DNA of 64,000 bases. It comes from Oscheius tipulae. Lineage: Eukaryota > Nematoda > Chromadorea > Rhabditida > Rhabditidae. Shown here piece after piece: positions 1 to 11,243 of this stretch. Position numbers and translations under genes: made by a program. Position 1 is the stretch's first letter. Each line of letters starts with the position of its first letter. Below the pieces are notes generated by a model, which searched no databases, was not told the DNA's origin, and saw only the letters and a program-made list of their open reading frames with translations. The stretch is from positions 6,494,501 to 6,558,500 of the forward strand of contig JASJZH010000001.1 of assembly GCA_037178975.1 (NCBI GenBank). The letters are read 5' to 3'.

Positions 1-82
1 AGCAGATAGCTCGAAAATGAGTCAGAGCCATTTCGCAAAGAGCTCATTCATAGTGGATGTTGTTTTCGAAAGCCCTTTTTAG

Positions 83-1718
83 GAGACAGCTGCTTCGAGC
101 TCTCCTCCGTCCTCGACTGCTACTCCCATCTATCCACCATGGGACTATAACTACATGGTGAGACCTCAAATAGGCAATAAATCGTCCGCGGAGTCTCTTT
201 TACGCGACGGCGCACCTTCTTTGATTAAAGATTTTCGCGAAAGATCGGCCCGGCTTAGCCCCTCTAATTACTTGAACCTTAATTTACAGACGAAGCCCGA
301 CGCCTTCAATCATCTACCGTATTCGGGAGGACATTTCCCTCCGCTCGACGCTGCCAACAATCCTGCCTTCGTCCCTCCGCCTGTAAGTTATGACGAGAAG
401 CAATTAGTCAATAGACTGAAAGGACTGGAGGTCGAGAGCTGTCTGTACAATTAGGCCCAATGGCACTCGGGGGAGCTCGGGTCAATTATGTGACGGTCAA
501 TGGAAAAACGACCTAGACTGTTCCGGAAATGAATGGCAATCTATTAGTCACTGCTTAGAAATCCTTTCGATGACCTGAATGATTCTATCTGAAAGAAATC
601 TCAGACCTTCTCACTTTCTCTTGAACAGAAGGTGTCACTCGAGATTATCTGGCTCTCGAGGAAGTGTCATTACAAGGATTTAGACAGCTACAGTAGACTG
701 TACCCGTGTCAACTTGGACAAGTCTCAAGTGCACTCAAGTTCACAGCTCTTATAATCCGTAATGTCTCTACTGTCTCTCAACCTACTTTTTCCAAAAATT
801 ACCAGTATGTGAACACCCTAATTAGGCTCGCAATATGAGACATGACACGTCCCTGTCCAACAGAAAAACGTGTCGTCCACCTGTGATGCCTGTCAGTCAG
901 CAGCTTCTAATTGGGCCCCCACAATTTCTTGAGATTTGCCGAGTACTCAGTGACGCAATTCTGGCGGTCAAGCGTACCGAGAGGGCATCGGTTTCCTCCT
1001 CGATGGATCAGCGGCGGCCGCTCCTTTGGCTGCCGGGGCCACCCGCTGAGAGCGAAAGTGCTCCCTGACGGCAAACAATCTCGGTATAATCTGTAAACTA
1101 TTTAGATTCCGCCAGTCATGCCTCCATCCTCGGCCGAGTCCTCGAGCTCCATTTCTCCGCCTTCTCTGATACCTCCTTGTCCACCCAATCTTCACTTTGA
1201 CTACGGGTATCAGGCTAGTCAGCCGAGTGGATCAAGTGGCGGGAAGAGCAAGGGACAGAAGAGAAAAAGCCACTCGGATGACGACGACGATGATTTTTCT
1301 GAGCCGGGAAAGGATATCGGCAGACGAAGTGCCAACAACGCTAGGGAAAGGTATCAGTTGGAAGAAGAAATCAGAAAATACAAAATTCAGAATCCGAGTC
1401 AGAGATATCAACTCGGCCTTCAAGGAGCTGGGAAGAATTTGTACGCAGACCAGTGTTGCCATGGTTGACAAAACGCAAACTAAGCTGAGCATTCTGCAGC
1501 AGGCTACGGATCTGATCAAACACTTGGAGGAACAGGTAAGAGCTAAGGCTTTTCGTATCCAAGTCCATCCTATTCAGGTCACGATGCGGAAACTGGATCC
1601 GAAAAACGCGTGTCTCCAGCGTCGTCGTCAAGAAGTCAAGTATGAGAACGAAGTCAAATACGAGGATGCTGAGAAGCATCAAATGGCCTATCCTGCATCC
1701 ACTCTCGGTTATCATTAA
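83..1718 (+). CDS. hlh-2: HLH-2 / Daughterless / E-protein bHLH transcription factor (3' part, 5' end outside window)
   Basis: Class I bHLH factor that dimerises with tissue-specific bHLH partners and binds E-boxes in the nucleus. Exons that join in phase: 83-382 (possibly split, see below), 1106-1350, 1391-1535, 1578-1718. The basic region ends in NNARER, exon 3 gives IRVRDINSAFKELGR, then QTKLSILQQATDLIKHLEEQ, and a short tail with DPKNACLQRRR; this order is diagnostic of E proteins (TCF3/TCF4/Daughterless). A run of six Asp lies just before the basic region. Introns of 40 and 42 bp interrupt the bHLH; a 723 bp intron (383-1105) precedes it. Exon 83-382 opens at a TTTTTAG acceptor, so more 5' exons lie left of the window. 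Within it, a GTGAG donor at 158 and a TTTACAG acceptor ending at 289 would remove exactly 44 codons in frame, so that segment may be an intron or an optional exon part. Family assignment is firm; the 5' structure is not. Confidence 0.9.
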
Positions 1719-1918
1719 ACTGCAACTCTCCTTATTAATCGTTACTTTTGTTTATGCTGTGATCAGAACGCCTAAAGAATGAATGTCAGTCAGAGATCGC
1801 CTCTTTATCATGATGCAAGAAGCGTTGTGTCCTTCCTCAGTTGCGTACATTGAGAGGAAGTTCTTCTCCTCTCTCCAGTTCCTCTGAACCGTAAAAGGGG
1901 AGTCACTCATTCTCGACT

Positions 1919-3364
1919 ATGAGTACGGCCTATCCGGTCAACTATATTCCAAACATTATCTATATTATCGCCTCGATTCCCAGTTTCCCTCTCAACATTG
2001 CCATTATGAGTATCATCATCTGGAAGAGAAGATACAATGAGAAATACAGAACCACCTTTTATAACATCGTCATATCGTTGGTTAGTAGGAAGAGTAACAT
2101 AGTCACAGGGCATCAAAAAAGTTGGACAGAAAGGTTGGCTACCGGGCCCGTGTCAGCAGTGCGCATTTTTAGGGGAAGATGAAAACCTTGGCACCCATTT
2201 TGAACATAAGATAGTTACGCTATGCCGCGCTTGTGTACAAAATGGGTACCATGCTTTCTTTGTTAGTTATCTTCTCCCGAAATTGTGCCTCACTGAGGCG
2301 CCCGATCAACACTGGCACGGACCCGGTGGCCAACCCTAGACAGATTTTCAAGAAAGTAGGGTTTGTAGGGACTTGCGGACACATTGGCGATGCTACAAAC
2401 TTGTCTGATTCAAGTCCCCAGAACTCTGTACTTTTTCACTGAATTCTATTGGAGCAACCGAGGATGGATCGCATCTCTGAGGTTTGTCTTGTTCTTTGAA
2501 TTCTAATTTTTGTTCCAGCTACAACATTTCCCTCTTCTCCGTTGGATTACGCTGTTTTGGAGCAACACTCTTGGCCTTCCAGAGATACATAATAGTCTGT
2601 TGGGGATCACATTACCGGTACAAGGTGAACTCATACAATGGCTCATGTTACTCCAAGTTCAGTTCCTATTGAATCTGCCCCTCTCGGTCGTGCTTCTCAT
2701 TCATTGGATCCCCCCAAACATTGTTGCTCTGCCTGTTACCATGAACTGGAACAAGACTTTCGGTGGTCCCAATGACATGCGCCTCGTCCTGTCAATCGAT
2801 CAATCCAACTTCTCCCTAATGCTTCAAGGAGTCACCGTCGCTGTCTTGTTCTGTATTTGTATCTTTCCATACTCACAGATTTTCCGGACACTTTGGGACA
2901 TCAAGAGAACCCACAACAAGTAACTCTTTCAGTCGAAAGATATTCGAAAGTTTCAGGAACATCGGAAGAGAGCTTCGATTGTCCATCATTCCTCTGGGAC
3001 AGTCGGTCTGTTTTCTCGGGATGGTCTTCAGTTACACAACGGTTTACGTTCTCAATATTACCCAAAATGCAAGTTTTTAAAAAAATCTCATTATTGAAAT
3101 GAATGCTTTAGCCACTTGTCGATGCCTTCAAACAATACACAATCCTCTTCAACGGAGTTCTCAGCTATTGGAACCCGTGGATCTATCTCTTCCTCAACAC
3201 AGACATTCAGAACGAATTCAAACGACTCCTCTTCAAAAGATATCCTAATCACGTGGGTGTGGAGCAGCAGTAGAAATGCCCTTTCTTTTCAGTCCTCCGT
3301 TTCCCAAATTAGAAACATCTCCACTCAACCGTCGCGAATCTTCCCGTCACAGCCACTTTATTGA
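1919..3364 (+). CDS. Srv-like 7TM chemoreceptor A
   Basis: Putative serpentine receptor of the nematode Srv/Srg superfamily, expected in the plasma membrane of sensory neurons. Seven exons in phase: 1919-2080, 2369-2481, 2519-2624, 2663-2919, 2957-3068, 3112-3252, 3293-3364. TM1 is followed by KRRYNEKYRTTFYN; TM3 carries LRCFGATLLAFQRYIIVCW, then HWIPP with a Pro-rich TM4, NDMR in loop 2, and TM7 with SYWNPWIYLFLN. These fit the Srv pattern (QRY after TM3, HWxPP in TM4). Exon lengths 113, 106, 257, 112 and 141 recur in its paralogues, which supports the model. Intron 5 starts with GC (GCAAGT at 3069), not GT. Class assignment is by motif recall; other Srg-superfamily classes are possible. Confidence 0.78.
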
Positions 3365-3453
3365 ATGAGAAGGCAAGAAGAATGTACAAGGAAGCAGAAA
3401 ACGAACTTCATAAACCGTAGTTTTTTGTGTTCAAGTGTTGAAAAACAAAACTA

Positions 3454-4714
3454 TTGGGTTGGCATATAAGTCTTTTCGCTTTTTCAAATGCAAAAATTTA
3501 TTGACATCCAAACAACTTTTTCATTCGTTGTAATTACCATTATGATGCACCACGTCTGCCCATTTCACGGGTAGCTTACGGATGCCACGCTCGTAGAACA
3601 CCTTGGGTTTCGACGCGAAGAAGTTTGTCAACCAGGTTTTGAGTGCGCCGTCGGAATCGAACTGTTGTCCTCCAATCTCGTTGTTGAGGGTCCGGAACAG
3701 ATAATAGTCGGAAGGGGCAAGGACCGGGCTGTATGGAGGATGGGGTAAAATCTCCCAACCCAGGTCGTGGATCTTGGAGCGAGTGAGTTTTGCAACATGG
3801 GGGCGCGCGTTGTCCATCTGCAGGATGACTTTCGACTTCAGCGGCCGTTTCTGACGAAGTGCAACGGCAACCTTTTCAAGTTGCTGGCTATAAATGGCGG
3901 CCGTAAGGGTAGTTCCAGCATCCAGCAATTCCCAGTGCACCACTCCTTCGATATCCCAGAAAACACAGAGCATAATCTTCTTTTGATGGGTGTCGGGTTT
4001 CACATCAGGACTTGGTGTCTGCCCTGGATCCACCCATTGACGCTTCCTTCGGAAGTTTACATACATTATCCACTTCTCATCCCCCGTCACCAGGCGTGGT
4101 AAAAAGGATTTCCTCTCATACCTGGACAGGAATGGGCGACGGACATGCGCTGCCACTTCTGGGCGTCACTGAGGTCATGCGGCAACCATGTGCCCAGTTT
4201 CTTCGTAAATCCCAATTGCTTCAAATGATGTTCCACTGCGAAATGACTGACAGACAGTGCCTCTGCTAATTCACGGATAGTCTGCCGATTGTTCTCGTTC
4301 ACGAGCTGCAGCAGCTTCGATTCATCGAAACTTGTTGGTCGACCTGACCTTGGCTCATCTTCGACGCTTTTGTCCCCAGACCGAAAGCGACGGAACCACG
4401 ACTGGCATACCCTCGTAGACGTCGTCCCTTGGCCATAAACATCGTTGATATTAGCCGCCGTTTGGGCTCCATTCGTACCTTTGAGGAACTCATTTAACAT
4501 GACATGTCTCAGATGGTAGGGTGGCAGGTCATCAATGGTCCGGATCAAAACGAACAGAGATAGGAGAATAAGAAGAAGGGAAGTGGTGTTTTGCATGGTG
4601 GTGGTAGAGGACTGAGTGAGCTACACGAGGTGCTATATCAACAGCTCGGTCATTGTTGTAAACAAGACAAAGGACATTTTTAAAAAAAGCGAAAAGACTT
4701 ATATGCCAACCCAA
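3454..4714. mobile_element. mariner-family DNA transposon
   Basis: A 1,261 bp element bounded by perfect 31 bp terminal inverted repeats (3454-3484 and its inverse ending at 4714) starting TTGGGTTGGCATATAAGTC, the typical mariner terminus. TA dinucleotides flank both ends (3452-3453 and 4715-4716), the expected target-site duplication. It lies between receptor genes A and B and carries a transposase on the - strand. The intact ends point to a recent insertion, although the transposase is frameshifted, so mobility would need enzyme from another copy. Confidence 0.95.
3521..4596 (-). pseudogene. mariner transposase, frameshifted
   Basis: The N-terminal part (reading frame 4596-4087) has the HTH region with FLKGTNGAQTAANINDVYG, VCQSWFRRFRSGDKS and the linker DEPRSGRP. 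The C-terminal part (frame 4156-3521) has all three catalytic Asp of the DD34D triad: TGDEKW, QMDNARPH and LAPSDYYLF, plus the PHPPYSPVLAPSD signature. The two halves are in different frames. The break falls between about 4156 and 4120, just before the residues SRYERKSFLPRLVTGDEKW, and is best explained by a single small indel. There is no other premature stop, so inactivation looks recent. Confidence 0.9.
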
Positions 4715-4716
4715 TA

Positions 4717-5250
4717 ATATAGTGATGTCACCAGCCGTCTTCGCAATAACTGTTTTTAAACAACAAAACTTCTGGACAACATAATTGGCTTGCTTCTATT
4801 ACGTAGCCTCGAACAAACAAACGGACAGACGCCACAACAGAAAACAGAAACCGCTTTAGATAGTAGAGATAGTCGACCAACTTTACTAGAAAATACACAA
4901 ACACCTACACGACCGCACAAGTTCAAAATATTTAAATTTCAAGGTTAGACATTTCGAGCTCCTTAATAGTATTGATGGACGCTGGAAGTGAATTTTGGCG
5001 CTGTCTAGAAAAGAGGGTCCTCTGCAATTACAGGAGAAGGAGTAGACCATAAATGTACCGACTCTAGCATCAACCTCTGTACATTGCACACGAAGTGAGC
5101 TCTTTCTTCCCGGCTTCCGATGTTAATCTCGCTCAAAAAGAAGCCTTTCTTCGTTTCCGCTGACGAGACCGCTTTATGCGTGTTTAACAAGCAAAAAGAG
5201 GGGAAGGTAATCGAGAGAACATTCTACATTTCTTTCATCAAGGTCACACC
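4717..5250. other. intergenic, upstream of receptor B
   Basis: AT-rich spacer between the mariner and receptor B. I see no conserved coding frame, repeat or RNA. A TTTCATC tract just before the ATG at 5251 could contain the receptor's promoter or 5' UTR, but no element is recognisable. Confidence 0.4.
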
Positions 5251-8200
5251 ATGACAGATCACGAAATCCCATGGCAGAACTATGTTTTCACAGCTGTTAC
5301 AATTCCCTCGTATCCTCTCTATTTGTGGATCATCGGCATGATAATATGGAGACGGAGGACCAATGAGAAGTACCGTTCGACCTTCTACAGTCTGCTCATC
5401 TCTTTGGTAAGTTCAGCTTTGTGGATTAACTGTAGCGGGATTAAAATCCTTTCTTATATATATATATGTTGCAGTTCATATTGAACGGCCGTTTATATTG
5501 AACGGAACTAGTTCATATTGAACGTTCAATATAAACTAGTTCATATTGAACGGAACTAGTTCATATTGAACGTTCAATATAAACTAGTTCATATTGAACG
5601 GAACTAGTTTGTATTGAACGTTCAATTTGAACTAGTTCATATTGAACGGTTTCACTCGATTTTTTTTTAGAAATCAAAGCAGCCAAGCGAGCGCGTTTTG
5701 TTAGGGTTTTTTTTTTCTCACATTTCCCCGTTTTCCCCCTGCAACTGTGGTTGTGAGTAGTGTTTATTGAGCAAATGACAATCACACAAGGAAAAGAGAA
5801 AGAAAGCTACTTGTTTTTACAAGCTGAATTGAATTTATGACAACGGCTGTTGCATTGAACATTATGGGCCTTACAGGAGCAACGATTAGTGTCACATTTG
5901 CCATTGCAATTACAATGCTGGTGTCCTTGGCCTCCTGAAATGGAGTCTTGGGCAACTGCAGATCGGAACGACTGCAGTTCGATATCGGGCACGTCTGAAG
6001 CAGTAAGGAACGATTCTTGAAGTGGATCTAGTTGATTCCTGGCGTACCATTGTGTGAGACGTCCCTTGGACGTACCTAGCCTGAAATAATAACTAAATCC
6101 GCCATCATTTCAAGAGTTACCGATAGAATCCATCCTTCTGCTCGAGAACAACTGCCATTAGATTTCGAGCTCCTATTTTGGGTCGATCTACGTCGAGGAT
6201 CGCCACCAATACGCTAACTCCAACATCTACGGTACCAAATCTTAAAAAAAATCTTTTTTATAATTGAAACTGACTGCGTATTTGATGCTCGAAGCATTTT
6301 TTCGGCTTGTCGTTCGAGCGATTGGCTGGCTTCTTCCCTCTCCTTTTCAATTGCTCTCTGCTGCTCGATCCAAAATTTCTCGGCTTCTTCCTCTTCTTCA
6401 ACGTACTCGTCTTCAACGTATTCTTCTTTCTCGTCAGCTGCAGCTTCTTCAATGGATTCGATTTGAAGAAAGTCTTCTAGCTTATCGTCGATTGGAACCT
6501 CCTGATTATGGGCTATGCTCAGAGTGTCGTTTGTGAGTCTATAATCATATCCTGACGGTTTGAAATGTAGGAGAAAAAAGAAAACTAACCAAACATAGCT
6601 TTATACGGTGTCCTCCCGATTCCTCGATGATATCTAGTGTTTTTTACGAACTGAACGTAGTCCAACAGTTTAGCCCAGTGAGGAGTTTGTCGTCGCAGCA
6701 TCTCAGCAAACATTATGTCCTCCACATCACGGTTGCATCGTTCGACGGAGCCTTGGGATTGGCTGTGGCGGGGTTTTCCGTGTATGATCCTGCATCCTGG
6801 CCACAAGGCGATGAGTGATTCCAAGGTGCTATTTGCAAATTCCCGCCCATTATCCGTTTGCAGTATTTCAGGGGTCCTAATTATAATATTTTTAGTAAAA
6901 TAGAAAAAATCCTCACCGAAAAGAGCGAAGATTGTGCTGACCTGTGCAGCTACTTCAGAAGCCGTTTTTGTCTTTAGCGCTCTCAGTATGACGTATTTGG
7001 TAAGATGGTCTTGGTAAACGGCGATGAATTTCCATTCTCCGTCTGGCTTCGACTGCATGTCTATGAGGTCGAGCTAAATACGATGAATTTGTTATTTGTA
7101 ATGAAAAAATACTCGCCTGGCAACGCTGATTTCTTCGGCTGCTCAGCAAAGGCTTGACAACGATTCCTTTCCTCGATTTTCCTTTTTTTAGGGGGCAAAT
7201 AGAGCAGCAGGAAATGAATTCGGTTACGAGCTTCCTGAATTATTCCAGTTTTTGAGTGATAGGAAAGCTAACTGTGTTATTCCATAGAACCCTTTCACTT
7301 TCGGCCACATCAGATCGCGCCCACAGCATCCACCAGTCAAATGGGCGACATAGAGAAGTTCGAAAGCTCGTGTCGGCGTCAACACGATCTGTCCATTGTG
7401 TAGAAGTTCCGTTTTTCCATTTATGATGCTAGTCTCGAACCTAGAAAAAGCTGCAGATTACAAAAATGACTAACCTTGTAGCGTAGTTTCTCCTGACCTG
7501 ATCGTTAAGGAATTTCTCCCCTTCTTGACGTTGCTGAACGGCTCCAAGAATCTTCTTGTAATTTTCAACGGGTTTGATTTGAGTATCTTTCCTCTGGCTT
7601 ATATAGTCTTCCAGTTTAGCGATAAATCGTCTCTTATGCTCGAGTTTCAGCTGCTCTTGAGGCGTAATTTGTGAGCCCATCGCTGAAACACGGCTATTTA
7701 TACTGTCAAATTTTTATGGAGAGAAAATAACAAAGAAAGGATAAAAATTGTGTACACAGGGAAAAACGGGGAAATGTGAGAAAAAAAACACTAGCAAAAC
7801 GCGCGCGCTCGCTTGGCTGCTTTGATTTCTAAAAAAAAATCGAGTGAAACCGTTCAATATGAACTAGTTCAAATTGAACGTTCAATACAAACTAGTTCCG
7901 TTCAATATGAACTAGTTTATATTGAACGTTCAATATGAACTAGTTCCGTTCAATATAAACGGCCGTTCAATATGAACTGCAACATATATATATATATATA
8001 TATAATATCTTTCATGGAATATCGGATCTTTCTGCTATGGCACAAACGTTTCTCATTCAAATTATCAGAACTAGCTATATTGGAACCGAGTTTTATTGGA
8101 ACAACCGAGGATGGATTGCTAGCTTTAGGTGGGTGCTAGACGATTGTGTCAATAGGTTGATTTCAGCTATAACTTTATCAACTTCACAGTATATCTTCGC

Positions 8201-8955
8201 TGTTTCGGAGCTACTTTGCTAGCCTATCAACGATACATTATCGTTTGCTGGGGTTCTAACTTTGCTCTAACTGTGAGTCCATCCTATCTCAATCTTCAGT
8301 TTCTTGCAGCGTCTCCTTCAACTCCCATTTGTAGTCATCTTGGCAGTCCATTGGATCCCACCTTTTCTTCTCTCTCTTCCCATCACCATAGACTGGACAA
8401 AGACTTTTGCCGCTTCAGATGACATGACGTTACTGGTCAGCTCTGACCAGAGTCAATGGAACACAATGTCTCAAGGGATCACCACTGCTGTTCTCTTCCT
8501 CCTATGTCTCTTTCCCTACATACAGATATTTCGTCTACTTTGGCACATCCGCAATTCCCAGAACAGGAACATTGGACGAGAAGCCCGTCTCTCGATAATT
8601 CCTCTAGGACAGTCCATCTGCTTCCTTGTCATCTTCTCCTGCTACCTCGGCGTCTATCTTCTGACTCTCACAAAAAACGTGAGACTCATTCCCTTAATAA
8701 CTCTTGCCTTCAGCCATTCCTTGACACTTTGCGATTGTACATGCTATTGGTCAATGCGCTCTTGTCCTACTGGAATCCGTGGGTCTATCTGGTCCTCAAC
8801 TCTGACATCCAGAACGAGTTCAGGAAACTCTTCCTCAAACCTGGGATGCCTGTAGTAAGTTTGTTATCGTACAGTAAAACCGTCCTGTTTAGACTACCGT
8901 CTCCCACGGAAGAGCCACTCAAGTTTCCAGTCAACCCAGTCATCTCTACACGTGA
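5251..8955 (+). CDS. Srv-like 7TM chemoreceptor B, interrupted by a transposon in intron 1
   Basis: Paralogue of receptor A. Exons in perfect phase: 5251-5406, 8016-8128, 8167-8272, 8310-8678, 8714-8854, 8893-8955. Motifs: PWQNYVF, RTNEKYRSTFYSLLISL, LRCFGATLLAYQRYIIVCW, HWIPPFLLSLPI, SYWNPWVYLVLN. Exon lengths 113, 106 and 141 match A and C, and exon 4 (369) equals their separate 257 and 112 exons joined without an intron. Intron 1 (5407-8015) holds a complete 2.5 kb Ginger-like element. Its acceptor reads TTTCAT before GGAATATCG where paralogues have CAG, TAG or AAG before the same Gly codon, so AG has become AT and no AG lies near upstream. The reading frame is otherwise intact. Either the gene is recently silenced, uses a downstream cryptic acceptor (for example ATTATCAG in exon 2), or the base is a polymorphism or sequence error. 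Confidence 0.7.
5467..5738. repeat. left terminal inverted repeat of Ginger-like element, palindromic tandem units
   Basis: It starts with GTTGCAGTTCATATTGAAC and repeats units containing GAACTAGTTC and TTGAACGTTCAA, then runs into the shared stretch GCAGCCAAGCGAGCGCG and a TTTCTCACATTTCCCCG tract. The same order, inverted, closes the element at 7750-7984. The left end has at least one more palindromic unit than the right, showing unit-number change within the arms. Confidence 0.85.
5807..7680 (-). pseudogene. Ginger-like transposase/integrase (KRBA2/SCAND3-type), probably decaying
   Basis: Pieces in order on the - strand: 7680-7475 (MGSQITPQEQL...), 7440-7273, 7234-7117 (FISCCSIC, zinc-binding-like), 7073-6585 (integrase core), an acidic Glu-rich coiled region about 6530-6255, then a stretch with VLVAILDVDRP and a Cys-rich tail (5992-5807) ending CNSRCHKFNSACKNK. 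The integrase core shows the D-D-E set: DLIDMQS, QTDNGREF and GSVERCNRD, plus HGKPRHSQSQGSVER, as in KRBA2/SCAND3-like proteins. One intron uses a GC donor (CAG/GCGAG at 7116). Three inner junctions do not keep frame under GT-AG splicing: near 6915 (40 nt, off by one), after AMFG at 6585, and near 6225. Hence the call as decaying, although these could be misjudged introns. Confidence 0.8.
7750..7984. repeat. right terminal inverted repeat of Ginger-like element
   Basis: Inverse of the left arm: GGGGAAATGTGAGAAAAAA, the GCGCGCTCGCTTGGCTGC stretch, then palindromic TTGAACGTTCAA and GAACTAGTTC units, ending CAATATGAACTGCAACA. A (TA)n tract follows directly. Confidence 0.85.
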
Positions 8956-9563
8956 TACTCGAATAACATTTTCCGATAGAAACTACAAGTTCAAAGATAC
9001 AATCACCGTATGTCCTGCTTTTGTAATATGCGGGTACCCGATTGTAGCGCTAAATTATACGGTAATAATGCCAATTTGCTCCATTGACGTTTGATCACGC
9101 TCGCGGTGAATTCTCTAAAGTTATGCATTTTTTATGTATAGTCGCCTGTTTTTTTCACGCCATCCTGGCTGGAAGAATGATCTACGTCAAACAATAGACA
9201 TTCGGTGAAAAACGCTGGTCTCAAAGATCAATTACTACAAATTTCTTCTCTCGCTTTGTCGAGTCTCTAAAAACATGTCTGAAGCGACGTTAAGTTGTTA
9301 GGTAAGAACCTCATCTTTAAACTCAATTTTGCAAAGTCGTCGCTATCGGTTATACATTTGCCGCTCTCGAGAAAAGACAACTCTAAAGGAAGTAGCTACC
9401 TAGTTCAACATTTAAGTCTGACTCAGAAAGAACCACCTGTCCACCTGTGCACAATTTTATCCGTCGACCTCCTTCGTAGAGTAGGCGGAGAGATTTTACC
9501 TCTCTTTCCCCTTTTCTTCAATCTTGAAAAATCTAATTAACCGAGAGCAACAGCATTTCAGAA
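8956..9563. other. intergenic, upstream of receptor C
   Basis: No coding frame or repeat recognised. A TTTCAG at 9555-9560, three bases before the receptor C start codon, is a likely spliced-leader acceptor. Confidence 0.45.
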
Positions 9564-10825
9564 ATGTCTGTCCCCACAAATTTCACACTTCCATGGCAGA
9601 ACGTCGTCTTCACTTTTGCTTCTGTCCCTAGCTTCCCTCTCTACGTGGCTATTGTCGTCTTGATTGTAGTGAGAAGACAAAGTAACGACAAGTACAGAAG
9701 CACATTTTATAATCTTGTACTTTCATTGGTGAGTCATTGACAGAGCTCACTTTGTATGACTCCATTTCTCAAGGGAATTGCCGATATCGTGACAATGCTA
9801 CAAGCATTTCTTCTTCAGATATTGAGGACTAGTTTTATCGCTCCCGAGTTCTACTGGGAGAACCGGGCATGGCTAGCTCCGTTCAGGTACTTTTGTCTTT
9901 AAGATCCAACCTCGACAAGTGTCTGTCCGATAATGCTGCGTAGAAACTTCCGTCTTGAACACATTCTGACGGCAGCTAATCTGGTTTCGCTGCCTGGAGG
10001 CTGCGTATTTCCAAAGGACTTTTTATACGAGAAAACATTACAGTTGGAACTGGGCCACCTTCACAGTAAGTCTTCGTTGCTTCGGCTCTACTCTCATCGC
10101 CTACCAACGGTATCTGATCATCGGCTGGGGAACACAGCATGTTCATCGCAAAATACTGCACCTCAACTTCCCTACAGTCTTTCTACTTCATTGGCTACCT
10201 CCAATCCTTCTGAATATGCCGATTTTCCTCGATTGGAGCAAGACCTTGGCCGGACCTATGGACATGATGGTGGTCGCCTCGCCTCAACAGAACTATCTCG
10301 CCATTGTCATCAATGGCATATCCACGGCTGTTCTCTTCTTTATCTGCATATTTCCCTATGTCCAGATCTTTCGGATTCTTTTGAAAGTCAAAAGCAGTGA
10401 TGGGAGGTAGGTCATCCCGAGGACTGAATATCCCAAGTTTATTCAGAAGTTTTGGCAGAGAACTTCGACTCTCGGTCACGCCACTGGCTCAGTCAATCTG
10501 TTTCCTTATCATCTGTTTCACTTATACTTCTCTCTACATTTTTACAGCTATGAAAAGTGTAGGTTGTTTCAAAGATATTTCATTTTCCTCTCAGCCCTTG
10601 GCCAGCGTCACCGTCACATACATGTTGCTCTTGAACGCCCTACTATCCTACTGGAATCCATGGATTTATCTTTTTCTCAATGCTGATATTCAACAAGAAC
10701 TGAGGCAGTTGATATGTCCTGTGGCTCCTATCACTGTACCCGTTATTTTTGACAAGAAATCTTGAATCGTTTAGGGACCGACACAAGCTACAATTTCGAC
10801 AGCGCCTAGACGAAATGTATCATGA
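9564..10825 (+). CDS. Srv-like 7TM chemoreceptor C
   Basis: Intact paralogue of A and B. Exons in phase: 9564-9728, 9774-9886, 10044-10406, 10447-10558, 10595-10735, 10775-10825. Motifs: LPWQNVVF, KYRSTFYNLVLSL, GIADIVTML, FYWENRAWLAP, LRCFGSTLIAYQRYLIIGW, HWLPP, PMDMM, ALLSYWNPWIYLFLN. Exon 3 (363 nt) equals the 106 and 257 nt exons of receptor A fused, so the intron after TM3 is absent, as in receptor G. TTTCAG stands three bases before the ATG, as expected for spliced-leader addition. The short last exon gives a Ser/Thr-rich tail, as in the other members. Confidence 0.78.
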
Positions 10826-11243
10826 TAAAATGGTGGATCCGAATACTTTGCCTTGACTTTTCTTAATAACTCACTTGAATTCCTATAACTGAGAAAGCGA
10901 ACATGATTATCAAACCTTGTCAAGTCCTGTCGAGAAAAAGATTTGTCACAGCGATAGCTGCCTCGAGTGAAGTTATTCTGGCTCTACGATGTTCTCTGTT
11001 CTGCTGGCTTCCTCTACTCTTTACTCAGGTCAGGTGTTTCTTCTTTTTTTTCTGACAGTAGACAATACGAACAGTAGCGCCACAGACACTCTCGCGTTCT
11101 TTTGGGAAAAGAGAGAGACGGCAACGTGACAGCCAGCCGTGAATCCGCCACGACCTTTGAAAGGCAGCCTTTGAAAGAAGGTGTCCTGCTCGGTTTTCCC
11201 GGCTCCTTGTTGCTCTCTATTGAACCGGTGTTTGGTATATCTT

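Larger units (their letters stand above)
5467..7984. mobile_element. Ginger-like (integrase-type) DNA transposon inside intron 1 of rece­ptor B
   Basis: About 2.5 kb, running from TGTTGCAGTTC to its exact inverse GAACTGCAACA. The TG...CA ends and TATA on both outer flanks fit Ginger elements, which use a retroviral-type integrase and make 4 bp duplications; the flanks are (TA)n, so the duplication cannot be proven. Each end is a long inverted repeat of about 235-270 bp built from tandem units that are themselves palindromes around TTGAACGTTCAA and GAACTAGTTC. Inside, on the - strand, is a multi-exon transposase. The element sits antisense to receptor B. Confidence 0.85.
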
